Source: Rhynchosporium graminicola
Lineage: Eukaryota > Ascomycota > Leotiomycetes > Helotiales > Ploettnerulaceae
Assembly: GCA_900074885.1 (NCBI GenBank)
Contig: FJUW01000056.1
Span: 447,310 to 511,309, forward strand
Length of the DNA: 64,000 bases
Direction: 5' to 3'
Part shown: positions 25,399-37,165 of the stretch, piece by piece
Position numbering within the stretch: the first letter of the stretch is position 1
Layout of the letters: every line of letters starts with the position of its first letter
Notes under the pieces: model-generated
The model's database searches: none
Seen by the model: the letters and a program-made list of their open reading frames with translations, nothing else
Told to the model about the DNA's origin: nothing
Program-made: the position numbers and the translations under genes

Positions 25399-27330
25399 AT
25401 GCCAGTCTCATTGGAACGAGCAGTTTTAGATGTAAATGAGCTAGACTGTGAAGATGGTCATGACAACAGCGATGTTCCATACTCGGTTTTCACCGTGAGA
25501 CAGAAACGCACTGTCATGTTACTATCCAGCGCATCCGCCTTTCTCTCGCCGTCTTCTGCCGCGATATACTGGCCAGCCCTGAATACGATAGCTTCAGATC
25601 TCGATGTCACGCCCGCTAACATAAATTGGACTATCACTTCATACATGGTAGGTCATATCCATATCCATATCAACTTCAAACAATAGACCTTTTAATTTCC
25701 AAGAGCGAGCCCAAGGCTAATTTGAAAATCATGTTATGTACAGATCGTTCAAGCTATTGCCCCGTCCTTCTTCGCACAGCTGGCCGACAGGTTGGGGCGG
25801 CGGCCATGCATCATCTTTTGCTTGGTTGTGTACACGTTAGCCAACGTTGCACTATCGCAACAGTCGAGCTTTGTGGCACTCCTCCTCCTCCGCTGCGTCC
25901 AGAGTATTGGTGCTAGCCCAATGGTCACACTCGGCTCGGCGGCGACGGCGGATATCTCTACGACAGCGGAACGCGGCAAATACGGCGCTATGGCTCTATT
26001 GGGCGTCGCGCTGGGTCCGACTGTGTCGCCGATTCTTGGTGGCATTCTGACACAGCGTGAGGGCTGGCACTCCATCTTCATGTTTTTGGCCGCCCTCTCC
26101 GGCAGCATTCTCCTTGTGACGGCCCTCTTCTTCCCCGAGACGGCCCGGACCATCGTGGGCAACGGAAATCTGACACGGCAAGGGCAAACATGGAACGTCC
26201 CGCTGTGGCGGCTGATGCAGGAGCGTTGCTCGAGATCGAGACCGAGGCCGTGTAAAGCAACTTGTGCTCATTTAGCATCTTCTCCGGTTCGTTCTTTGGA
26301 GAGGGGAGGTGAAGTTAAAGGGAGACCCCGCGAGCCAGGACCAGGACCACGACCAGGACCAGGACCAGGCCCAGCGCAGAGCGTAGCCACACCCATATTC
26401 ATATCCATACGCCTCCTCTTCTCAAGGCAGACAGGCCTCATTATCCTCTTTGGCTCTATCGGTAATGCTGCCTCTTACTTTGTTACCTCCGCCATTCCGG
26501 CCCAGTTTTCCCGTCTGTACAAGCTCAACGACTTACAAATTGGATTGTGCTACCTACCGGGAGCAGTTGGGTCTCTTTTGGCTGTCATCGTGACCGGTCG
26601 ACTTGTGGACTGGAACTACCGCCGCCTCGCTCGCCTTCACAAGCGTCCCATCGTTGCCAACCAGCAGCTGGAGATTGGAAATTTCCCTATCGAGAAAGCC
26701 CGACTCCAGATCGCGCTTCCAATGGCATATGTGGCATGTGTTGCCATTGCAGTCTACGGTTGGTTATTACATCTACGCGTTTCTATTGCAGGGCCGTTTG
26801 TTTTTCTGTTTATCATCGGCTTTTGTAACGCGGGGAGTCTACAGGTCCTTCCTACGCTATCTATGGATCTATATCCACAAAGCGGTGCAGCTGTCAGTGC
26901 GACTACGAATCTGTCCAGATGCATCCTAGGTGCGGTTGCCTCGGGATGCTCGCTGCTTGCCATTGATGCGCTTGGAGCTGGATGGGCGAATACAGCTATA
27001 GCTTTGATTTGGGCAGTATCGAGTGCTTTCGCTCTTTTGTCTATGTATTTCGGTCCGAAATGGAGACAAATGGAGGCGAACGTGGAGGCTAATCCCAGTC
27101 CCAGAGACACAAATGAGAGGCAGACACGGACGAATTTCAAACTCCGTCTTGGCGATGCGACATTTGACCGCCCCTTTGCACCAATTTCCGTTCTAGGACT
27201 CACAGGAAGCTCTATGCATACTACAGATACGAACTCGTCACCGCCGTGTATGCAGTGTTCCGGATATGAACAAAAATTCGTCCCCCAACCTGCATACTGC
27301 AAATCGGAAGACAGGTCGGCCATCGGGTAG
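25399..27330 (+). CDS. MFS transporter, drug:H+ antiporter-like
   Basis: Probable plasma-membrane exporter of the major facilitator superfamily (DHA1-like). Exon 1 is 25399-25647, the intron 25648-25743 (GTAGGT...GTACAG), exon 2 25744-27330: 611 residues if read to the first stop. Residues 96-104 (LADRLGRRP) are motif A after TM2, and residues 170-183 (GVALGPTVSPILGG) fit motif C of antiporters. More hydrophobic segments follow, with the family-typical stretches DLQIGLCYLPGAVGSLLA and FPIEKARLQIALP. The central loop (about 215-270) is odd: GPGP-rich, encoded by a ccagga-type repeat. A further intron there or near the long hydrophilic C-terminus cannot be excluded. It lies 1.4 kb upstream of the citrate synthase on the same strand, so it may export the pathway product. 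Substrate unknown. Confidence 0.85.
26335..26380 (+). repeat. ccagga-type minisatellite in the MFS gene
   Basis: About seven imperfect hexamers (ccagga/ccacga) in frame, encoding alternating Gly-Pro in the cytoplasmic loop between the two six-helix halves. Confidence 0.75.
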
Positions 27331-27870
27331 TAAGCAATCTGCACAGATATTGATTGCATCTCCACCCCATGTACTAGAAGTCCTGCCTTCACCTGGATTC
27401 CAAATTACATTAAGTGCCGAAGCTTGAAAGTCGGTCAGTTTTGAGTTTTAAACGTCCACTTAATTAAAGTTGATCTTGGTGTCGAACATAACAAAGATAA
27501 GAAGTCAGCAAGTTTCGGTGAGCTTGCTTTATATTCAGAATAGTATCTACGTTAAAAAAGCCCTCCCCCCCCCCCGAGCTCCAAGGGTATTCGTTGCTAT
27601 GAGAGGCTATAAATCAAGGGGATTTATCTATTAAATGTCGCCCTTTTTAGCATTGGAACTTTCTTTGCAGACTTCGCTAGCGTGAGGTCTACATGGCTCG
27701 ACTCTGCCGGAAGGGAGAAAGAAACCCCGCCCCACCATTAACCATAGTAAACCGTAATTTATAATAGAGTTTACAATGCAGTGTTACGAAGCACTGCTTT
27801 ATAGAGTTCAGTAGCCAGAATTGAAGCCTAAAGTAGAGCTGGCTGGGGGAATAGCAGTTCTCCGGAGGTA
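27331..27870. other. Intergenic region after the MFS gene
   Basis: No gene seen. It contains an 11-base C run (27565-27575) and a hairpin gcagtgttacgaagcactgc near 27778. Composition is ordinary. Confidence 0.5.
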
Positions 27871-28118
27871 CAGCGGTTAAGTATTATCATAGAGCTAGAG
27901 CGTCAGATGGACTTAATTCATATGGCAGTGACTATTCCGTATGGAGGAGAACCTGCTGGAACTCCGCAACAGGGTAGGGATTTATTTATCCTTACCACCA
28001 AGTATACTCATTCAACTTGCGGTTCCCGGTCCGCGCTTGACACATCAAATAGAAGTATGATTGGGCCAAGGGGACAACCAACTTCGTTAATATTGTCACC
28101 CCTCGGTTTTCGATAGTC
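27871..28118 (+). repeat. MITE-like copy M1, left end only
   Basis: Begins ta-cagcggttaagtattatc with atagagctag, the left terminal repeat of the family defined by M3 and M4. No right inverted repeat was found before M2, so it is truncated or decayed. Confidence 0.5.
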
Positions 28119-28308
28119 CAGCGGTCAAGTGTTGTCATAGAGATAGCAGGGGGTCAGCTGGACCTGCTATATATAGTAGTAAACGGGTCTAGAGCTCGGC
28201 AGAAACTACCTAAGTGGTAAAGGGAAGTCTGTACGTTATAGAGATATTGGAATTTGTAGTAAAGTCTTCTATACCCCTGCCAGCTCTTCTAATAACACTT
28301 AACAGCCA
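28119..28308 (+). repeat. MITE-like element M2
   Basis: About 190 bp. Left end cagcggtcaagtgttgtcat with atagagatagcaggggg. Right end cccctgccagctcttct followed by aacacttaacagcc is its inverted complement. It lies about 425 bp upstream of the citrate synthase start. It shares interior sequence with M3 (cggcagaaa, tagtaaa). Confidence 0.7.
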
Positions 28309-28733
28309 TATCTTCGTAGATAGCCTTCGCGCATTTACTTCGTTCCTAGCGTAATTAGTCACTAGTTTTTGTTACAGCAAAAACCTTCACTTCCGAAAGA
28401 ATTATACCTTTGCAAAATCGCTCTAGCCGCTAACGAAGGCTGTAAATACACTGAAGCCATTTGCAAAAGTCCAAATATCACGTTTTACAAAGGTATTCAA
28501 GGAGTTTATCCTCAAGGATTGCCGGTACCATTCCACATACTTACAGAGACCTTAGCTTTCGGCTCAACGTGGATACACTTTGTCCAAGCCATTTCACTCG
28601 CTCGAGCTCTAAAGGCACGGAGGCGAACCATTTACAAGCACGAAACAAGTCAGTCACTCGTTCAATCATTATTTCTCTTATCTTCATTCTGTCAACTGTC
28701 TCCTCTGCCCTGCCCACTTTTAAACGGCTCACT

Positions 28734-30445
28734 ATGGGTTCAACAGACTCCCCTAACCAGACACTGTCGATAATCGACAACCGCACCGGGCAAAGCTACG
28801 TGCTGCCGATTGAGCGCAATGCAGTCCACGCCATCGACTTCAGGCAGATTCGGGGTCTTACGAACGGCAACAACTCGAGTGATCTGGAGGATGATGGTCT
28901 GCGCCTTTTCGACCCCGGGTACCAGAACACGGCCTGCTTGAAATCCGAAATCACCCTAGTCGAAGGCGCCGCTGGTCAGATTTCCTACCGTGGCATTCCG
29001 GTGGTAGAACTTTATAGGTCCGGCAGGCCATTCGAGCATGTTGCATTTTTACTTATCTACGGTCACTTGCCAAATGCTCATGAAGCAACACATTTCAACC
29101 GTGCTATTGGAACAGCTGAGCTGCCTCCGCAATCCGTGTTTGACATGATCCAGACACTCCCGTAAGAACGAACGACCACCGAGGATTATTCCCCTCCCCC
29201 GTAGAAAATTTCATGTTCTCTATTTTATTCATTCACGGGAACTGGCTGACAAAGCATACGTTGCTTCTAGTACCGATGCACACCCTACAACAGCAATCGC
29301 AGCAGCCTTCACAACTTATATCACCTCTACACGTAGTAAAATCCCGGCTGCTTGTGGCAAGAACCTGTACAAAGGAAACCTTGCTGCGGCAGACGAGGAA
29401 ATCCCCCAGTTCCTGTCCACCGGCTCTGTTATCGCAGCCGCCGTCCTCTGTCACCTGCAGGAACGCAAGTTCCAGCGCCCCAAGCCGGAGTATTCATACG
29501 TGGAGAACTTTCTCCATATGATGAGCTTGCTGTGTCCAAAGACGGGCCGCCCTTATCCTCACGCTGTCAGCATTTTGAGTCGCCTCTGGATCCTAACGGC
29601 GAACCACGAGCTGAACAATTCTACTGCCGCCTTTATGCACGCTGCGTCGACCCTTTCCGATCCTTACTCCTGCTTGGCTGCCTCCGTACTCTCGAGTACT
29701 GGAATACTGCATGGGGGAGCGGGAGAAGTTGCCTACAAGCAGCTCGAGGAGGTTGGGGATGTGTCAAACGTGCCAGCACTCATCCGGGACGTTAAGGCGG
29801 GTCAGAAACGCCTGTTTGGTTACGGCCATAGAATGTACAAGGTGAGCGAGGCTTACCCACTCATCTACCAACTGTCATTGTGGGCTGAACAAAGCATCAG
29901 ATTGCAGACCCACGGGCTCTGCCCATCCAGGAGCTGATCGAAGAGGCTTCTATGCACCACGAGACGTTGCGAACAGACAGGGCCTTACTCGTCGCCCAAG
30001 AAATCGACCGGATCGCGTCTCAGGATCAATATTTCGTATCACGTCAACTCGCTGTGAATCCTGAGCTATTTATAAGCTTTGTTTATAAAGGAATGTAGGT
30101 AGCTCGTCTCTTTGCGAGCCGCACATTGCTTATCCTATCCCGTGTATGTCCCATCACTAAAATGTCATTTCAGCGGTATTCCAGCCACCTTCTCTCTTGT
30201 GGTCACGGGTACGGCTAGAGCAGCTGGACTTGCGGCACATTGGCGAGAGGTTATGGGTGAGTTCTTTTTCTATTGTTCCAACATGTCTTTCTCGTTTGTG
30301 ATGTTATAATTTCTAAGATTATATAGCCGATCCAGTTCCACGCCTTTGGCGCCCTCTTCAAATATATACTGGTAATATGGCTCGCCGAAATCGAGGCAAC
30401 AACAAAGACGATGTAGATGGGCAGAAAGCTATAGCGCATCTTTGA
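28734..30445 (+). CDS. Citrate synthase family enzyme, probable alkylcitrate synthase
   Basis: Condenses an acyl-CoA with oxaloacetate. Five exons join into one open frame of 464 residues: 28734-29161, 29271-29841, 29901-30094, 30174-30256, 30327-30445. All four introns are GT-AG, 59-109 bp. Family landmarks: TDAHPTTAIAAAF (about 144-156), SKIPAACGKNLYKG, NHELNNST (His255), GILHGGAGE (His290), GYGHRMYK (His329), then ADPRA. The catalytic Asp expected in an NVDFYSG-type motif is Glu388 (VNPELFISF). The C-terminus AHL fits the peroxisomal PTS1 pattern. No mitochondrial presequence follows the chosen ATG; an in-frame start at 28461 would add 91 residues unlike the family. The PrpD-type gene in island 2 suggests a secondary alkylcitrate pathway rather than the TCA cycle. 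Acyl substrate unknown. Confidence 0.88.
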
Positions 30446-30956
30446 TATGATCGTGGTGAACGATCAGCAATTAACGTATGGTCTATCACGAATAGCTTGT
30501 ATTATAACTATTAGCTTCATCACATAAAAGAAACAATCAAACAGCCGATTATCAGCTTTGTTTCTTGAGTTTGGAAAATGTGCTCCAGTCACATTTTATC
30601 GTCACAATATAACATAAAGTAAGGTAGGACGTTTGATAAAAATATGATAAATGAAATTGTTGTTATGATTGTTCAAACGTTTATACTAAATAGAAAAAAA
30701 ATGAAAATCGAGTTTGTACATTTGTTTCGGTAAAAAGTGATAGTATCATTAACCAGTTTAACTAAGTCTTAAGGTTCAAGTTGCTTATGCTGTTTACTAC
30801 TAAGCCCGAAATCGTATCTCTCGGCTTTTATTACTACGAACTTAATGTGAAAAAGTCTCTTATCATTACATTAAAGGATTTTCAGAGGGTCTAAAAGACC
30901 AACATGTCGTTCGATAGCGTCAATAATTATAATAGTAATCCTACCCTTTAAGAGGT
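30446..30956. other. 3' flank of the citrate synthase gene
   Basis: AT-rich but not of the RIP type at first; no gene seen. It grades into repeat sequence after about 30,900. Confidence 0.5.
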
Positions 30957-31360
30957 TTATTAGTTTATAATCAGTACCTGGGTCAGTATCTTGGATCTGT
31001 ACCTTATCAATATCTGATATCTGTATCTGGACTAGTACTTTGTTAATATTTGGTATTCATACCCTTTAACTAATCAATAGCCTTTATCTTGCTATACTCT
31101 ATTAGAGTTACTACTGAAGTTCTCGATGGAGTTCGATCAAACTCACGTACGCGATAACGTAATAATACCTCTTCTAGAGGTTTCTCTATTATGTAGTACG
31201 ATGCTAGGGATTTCTGTATTATTTAGTTTGCAATATTCCAGGGAGCTCATATAGTGAGGCTAGAATCTCTTCTTTAGGCAGCTCTCTTTAAGCGATTCAA
31301 ATTCTGTTCTTGATCACGTATAATTCTGATCTTTACGCTAATTCCATCTTCAGATTTCAT
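30957..31360 (+). repeat. Decayed K-type copia LTR
   Basis: Collinear with the K LTR: cagtacctgggtcagta, tatactctattagagtta, gaagttctcgatggagtt, tctagaggtttct and tattccagggagctcatata. It is shorter (about 404 bp) and diverged, with diffuse ends. aagagg just before it may be a remnant purine tract. Confidence 0.7.
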
Positions 31361-34300
31361 GAGATCCAAGGAAATGAAGCCTACTAAAGTGATCTTTAAT
31401 ATAGCAGTTCGAATAGTACACTCCGCTCGGCTTATATGATATATCGATTAGATAGATCTACTAGCGTTGATTGTCCTGTGTCGACAGAATGGAATCTATA
31501 TGTTCTATCTTATATCGAACAGCCTCCAAATCAAAGGGCATATATAGCCTATAGAGGTATTATCGAAAGTATGAAACTATCTATGATTCTATATAGTCTT
31601 ACCTAAAATATTATCCTAAACGTAGTAATAAGATACAGCTTATAGCTAGTCATATTAGACTATAGTGCATTAGCTTCCGGAAGAGTAGTATATAATATTC
31701 GTCTTTTACTCTTATAGTGAGATAAAAGACGTAAATCGATCTTATATAAGTCAAGCTTCAAAGTACTTGGAGTATCTTCTATTATCATCTTTTTTACCTC
31801 GATATAGGTGTTATTATTAGAGCCGGTTTATAAGTCCTTAGTTTAACTAAGAGTGCTTATTTAATCTAATATTGATTATGATTATAAGAACTACGAAGAA
31901 GCTCGAAATAAGTGAAGAATAATAAACTTTTTTTCTTTAATAAGCCACTAAGTCATGCAGGTTTCTATTATCTTGTATGTTATAAGAATATTGCATAAGT
32001 GGGGCAGTACTCAGATCAAAAGGTCAGTTTCATATAGAACTAGACTTTGCTTTTTAAAGAAGACGGAGAGTCTGTATATATATATTCAGAGGGATTGAAA
32101 TTAAGCTAATGAATAAGAATTTATATATATCTATAACTCCCTATTCCGGGTAGTAGCCTTATAGCCTTAGATTGCCCTCCTTAGAGGTAGATATCTAAGT
32201 TATAAGATACGCCCTTCTATAAGATCGACCCTGATCTCTATAGAGTACTTATTATATTATATCTTATTATAACCCTTCGATATTCAAGTTAGTTATTATA
32301 ATCTAATAATCTATATAGACTGCAAGGATATTAGATAGACTAACCTAAGTTATTATTCTAACTACTGCTATAGTATCTCTTGGAATAGCCTTATTATATA
32401 TAAAAACATAGGGTAGTATTTGCTTTTGTAAGATATATAAGAAATTTATATAAAGAAATACATAAAGTGATAATGTACAAGTAAATATAAACAGTCGTAG
32501 TCTCTTTTCTTAGAATTATATAACTATTGTTTTTAGTGTCTTCGTTATTATAAAGAACGAGAACAAGGACTTTCTAATCGAGAAGAGACTATACTAGCTA
32601 TATATAGTAGATTAATAGATTAACTAAGGGGTTTAAAAGCCTTCTAAGGTTATATATCCTAGGAGTTTCTTTTGAAAATACTATTCTAGAACTGTTAACT
32701 TTATACATCTCCTCAGTACTTATCTAATTCCTCTTTATTTCCTTTCTTAAGCCTTTGGCTCTATAGTTTATAATCATTAGAATGTTTAAATTCTTTAAAT
32801 TCTTTAACTCTATTTTGATTATATATTATTTCAGATAAAGATAGTACTAGCCTTAAAGATACCTTTCTAGCTTTTTAGCTTTAAAAGAATAAGTATCTTC
32901 AGTATCTAAAGGCTCTCTTAGTTGATATAAATAAAAAATCTATCTTAAAGTTAAGTTTATCTATCTATAACTATAATTCTAAAAATGATAATTATTATAA
33001 TAAAGTATATTTAATATTCTTTCTTAGTTCCTTTTTATTTTATTAATACTTATATTTAAAGCTTAGATATCCAAATATATAATATATTTCCAAGATATTT
33101 CATATTACTATTTATAGTTTAACGATACCACTAATCTCTTTCAATTCTTCTATTTTTTCTAAGATATTATTTTAATACTCTAAGAGTAAGATAATAAAGA
33201 AGACGATACCCTAGAAGTCTTCGATATCGATGATTAAAAAAGCTATATTAAGATAAATAATTCTAACTCTTATCGTAAACACTTGCTTTATCTTATATAC
33301 ATAGATAAAGATGAAATAGATTTAGAAAAGAGAGAAGTTGATCTTTAGGTTAGTATTTTAGCTATATATATATCCTCTTTTCCTTTTTGGATACCTGAAT
33401 AACTAATCTAGTATAGGGATATATTAAAATTTACTTTAGACGTTAAGCCTTAATCATAAAATTGATAAGTTCTTTATCGACTCGAAAACTAATTATGATT
33501 TTATTTTTGAAAACATTAATTATAATTTTCTTTGTAAGCTAGTTAATAAGATCCACTAGATATAAAAGATTCATACAGTGGTTATAGGTTGCTCCAATAT
33601 CTCCTTTATCTGAATACATCTAATATAATATAGAATGATATTTCGATAATAAGAATATTAATAGCAAGGATCAAATACCTTCTAAGATCGATTAATGATT
33701 TTTTTAAGTATTAAAGGTAATAATCTAATAATAGTCTAGGACTCTGCTTTTGCTTTTATAATATTTTCAAGTTATAAGATATTAGATCTATTTCAGTAGC
33801 TCAGTAAATTATTGATAAACTTTCTTTTTAACTTCTATATTATTTCTACTAATAACATTATTATAAATTCTTTAAGCCTTACTAGAATTATTCATTTTAA
33901 AAGCCTAGTAAGGAAATATAATTTAACAAAAAGAATTTTCAACATTATGAGTCGTATCTAAGAACCTTTCTAGATTATTTGTTTTTATCCTTATCGCCTT
34001 TTAAGTATTAATCTATAATTATAATCTTCTTTAAATTCATATTCTAGTCTATGTTTTCCTTAAATGCTTTTAATAATTATCAGGAGTTCTTTAGATTTAA
34101 ACAACCAAAGCTATATATCGTAGTCCTTGCGATAAGTGCTTTACTTAATTACATATTCGCGTTCTTTATGATTCTTGTGTTTATAATTATCTATTGTTCT
34201 TTTGACCTTTTATTTTGAATAGTCATTATTATTAGCTAAATCTAGGAGTTTATCTACTTACAAGTCTTCAAGTTTCTTCTGAATATTTATATCATAAGTG

Positions 34301-34779
34301 AATAGAAAGTTCGATATAGTTTCCTATAAATAGAAGAGAAATCCAATCTATAGATAGTATTCTCGATATATCAGATTACTTCGGAAAGGCTTATAAGCTT
34401 CGGCTCTAACTTACTTACTTTTAGCTTTAAGTTATTTATAAATAACAAAGCTTACGTCTCTAACATGAAATATTCTTTAAAATAGTATCTATTATCATAT
34501 ATTTATCTTTTTATTTAGATATATTTATTATTCTACTGTTGCTCTTCTAAAATAGTATTATAAAAACTTCTTCGAAGGATATTATCATATTTCCTTCTCG
34601 ATTTCGCTATAAAGTCCCTAATAATACAATAGCCGAAGATAAGATAAAGATAATATTAATAATACGAAAGATTAACTAATAATATTAATTAAAGAAACCT
34701 ATATCTATAAAAGACTTTCCTTTTAGGAAAAAAAAAGAGTATAAATAAAGTTATTAAGAAGGATTATCTTATTAAGAAG
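31361..34779. other. Unassigned AT-rich decayed sequence
   Basis: About 3.4 kb with no recognised gene or LTR pair. It is AT-rich with many stops, but TpA excess is less uniform than in the gypsy elements. A minus-strand trace at about 34330-33950 reads like protein between stops (KKLEDL, VDKLLDLANNNDYS, NYKHKNHKEREYVIK), so a decayed transposon or gene is possible. I could not name a family. Confidence 0.35.
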
Positions 34780-36402
34780 TATCACAGGGTGAATGCAAAG
34801 TATGTAATACGAAGGCTCGTGTGAATTATAAGGAGAATTAACTAAGGAGAGAAGGGAGGGATATGAGTCCCTTTTCGAAGAAAAGATAATACTACTGCTA
34901 GCTTTACTATAGCCTTTATATTAATTAATAATAATTTATTATATATGATTCCTTTTCTAAGATAATAAGTAAATATAATTAAGTTAATATATCTTTTAAT
35001 TTTTAGAAGATCGATAATAAAGTCGATTAAAATCTCTTACTAGATTCAGTTAAGTAATAATAGTAGTTTAAGGAACCTTATCTCTAGTCTTATTCTATCT
35101 TATTTCTGCTATATATATTATAGTTCCGAACGAACTTTCGTATATCTACTGATCTATAAGACTAGAAGAACTACTAACTTATAATAGTAGTAATCGAGTC
35201 TCGTTCTAAGTATCCATATATCTTAGTATCATAAGCCGCTTAAATTAACTTTATATATAATTTCTCGGAGTAAGTGCTGATAACCTCCCTCAAAATTATA
35301 GTTTCCCTGCATATAATAATATGTACTCTAATACTAATACTTTTAGCTTTAGTATAGTAGGAAATAAATATTACTTATCGCGTACTGCTTTAGCTGCTCC
35401 TTAGTATATAGTATTAGCTTACTCTGCTTTTATTTAGAGTTCTCTAAGCATTGCAGGAGTAGTAGTAATAGTATCGCTTTCCGAAATAGCTTCTGCGGCT
35501 TCTTCGACCTTTAGTTATAAAGCTTCTTCTTCTTAGTATCTTCGATTCTATCTTATTATAACTAGAGCTATTACTATTATCCTTTAAAATAGTAATAGTT
35601 CTTATAATACTTTTAGCTTAATTTAGTAGACTAACTAGTACTAGAGTCGTTTTTCTTCTATACTATAGAGTATATCTTATTCGTATCGTAAGTGTATAGC
35701 CGCGCGTTTATTTTTCTTTTCTCATGAAATAACTAACTGTATAATTAAACTATAGGAGAAGTAATAATTATTATCTTCACTACTAGATAATCTATTATAC
35801 TATTATAAAATACTTAAGATCCTTACCATTAATCTAAATATAGGATTCCTATACGCCTTTTAATTTATATTACTACTTCTTAAGATAATATATATTTACT
35901 AATATCTCGTTATTATAGATTTCGTAGTTATTTTAAGCTAGACTATTTTTTGCGAGAAGAATGCGCAAAGTCGTAAGTTCCATTAGTCGTTGATTTACAT
36001 AAGTATCCTCTCTATTACTTATCCAGAATATTCTATTTCAAGAATTATTCCTTAGTCTAAGTTAAACTATATTAATATAGATCTAATAGTAAATATATCC
36101 TTTAACTTGTTGAAAGCTCAATTTACAGCTTTATTCTATAGCTTTATTCTATAGCTTTATTCTATAGCTTTATTCTATTACTATAGCTACTTCTTACAAG
36201 TTAGCTATATTAGAAGTAATATAATCGTAGAATAGTCTTTAATAAATATTCGATAGAAGTTCGCAAACCTTAGGAAGCTTCGTACTTCTTTTACTGAGGT
36301 TAGGGGTTCTTATTCCTGAATCGCTTATACTTTCTTAAGGTCTATTTATATACTTTCTTTCGTATCGATTACGAATCTAAGGTATTTTGTTATCCTTACT
36401 TC
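34780..36402 (-). mobile_element. Gypsy copy A3, left part (deleted LTR plus integrase/RNase H/RT)
   Basis: Starts with about 120 bp of an A LTR (34780 to about 34900), then jumps to sequence equivalent to A1 10208. The rest of the LTR and about 960 bp of pol end are therefore deleted. From there it is collinear with A1 10208-11698 (integrase, then RNase H, minus strand). It breaks at 36402 where element B has inserted and resumes at 48204. Heavily RIP-mutated. Confidence 0.8.
36128..36179. repeat. 13-bp tandem repeat in A3
   Basis: Four copies of gctttattctata, the last ending in tt. Absent from A1 at the same place, so it arose in this copy. Confidence 0.85.
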
Positions 36403-36679
36403 TATAACGACAGCTTAACTGAAGATCATATGAGGAGAAGGTTAAGTATTGGGGCCAAGTTCATAAGTATTATAAGTATCCCGGTATAACTAGTATCTGA
36501 CATAGTATAGTATCAGACTAGTACCGGTATATATATATAAGATACCTTATACTCTATCTCTCTTCTTCTTCTTTCCTTATCTTCTTATTTCCTTAGTAGT
36601 AGACTATATAAGATCGCTCTTAGCCTTCCTACTTATTCTATCCTTACTTGTATACTGCCTTAAGTCTTATGTTATTATA
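36403..36679 (+). repeat. 5' LTR of B
   Basis: 277 bp, start tataacgacagctta, end gttattata. Contains tagtagactatataagatcg, also in the partner. Confidence 0.9.
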
Positions 36680-36724
36680 TTAAATAAGAAGATTAAGATA
36701 GCTAGAGATAGCTTAATATAATAT

Positions 36725-36941
36725 TTTGACGGGTTGTACCCGTTGGTATGCTTGACGCCTGAGTCGTCTACGCTAGTACCTGACGTATTATTATACGTGT
36801 TCTAATACTACTGCTACTAGCGGCCGCGGTATTATCTTTTCTTCGAAGGGAGACTCTTATTCCTCCCTTCCCTCTTTAGTTAATTGTCCTTATAATATAG
36901 ACGAGCTTTTATATTATATACTTTATATTTACCCTATGTTA
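36725..36941 (+). repeat. 5' LTR of A2
   Basis: 217 bp. Starts tttgacgggttg and ends accctatgtta, followed by ttagaattaactt, the putative primer binding region. Confidence 0.85.
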
Positions 36942-36959
36942 TTAGAATTAACTTATTCC

Positions 36960-37165
36960 TAATATTCTTAATTAAATAAAGGAGGATCTGCTTTCGAGCA
37001 GTAGATAATATACGTACGTAAGAAAGCTAGTACCCTGGCCTTACTATTGCTATACGTATACTTACGATGCGGAGATAGACGCCTCGGACTATATATAGTA
37101 GATCCGGCTACTTTACTTATAATATAGAGACAGACGCCTCGGACTATATATAGTAGATCCGGCTA
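36960..37165 (+). repeat. Leader hairpin repeats of A2
   Basis: Reverse-complement form of the A1 leader module: gacgcctcggactatatata occurs twice (about 37078 and 37133), each followed by gtagatccggct. One long unit rather than the array seen in A1. Confidence 0.75.

Noticed and set aside
26754..27392. 212-codon minus-strand frame over the MFS gene
   Set aside because: Antisense shadow of the transporter's C-terminal half, with no domain pattern of its own.
28461..28733. N-terminal extension of the citrate synthase (possible targeting sequence)
   Set aside because: In frame, but unlike family N-termini and running into the MGSTDSP start typical of a compact enzyme; treated as 5' UTR. Transcript data could change this.
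28369..28773. 134-codon plus frame overlapping the citrate synthase start
   Set aside because: Other frame of the 5' region, with no recognisable domain.
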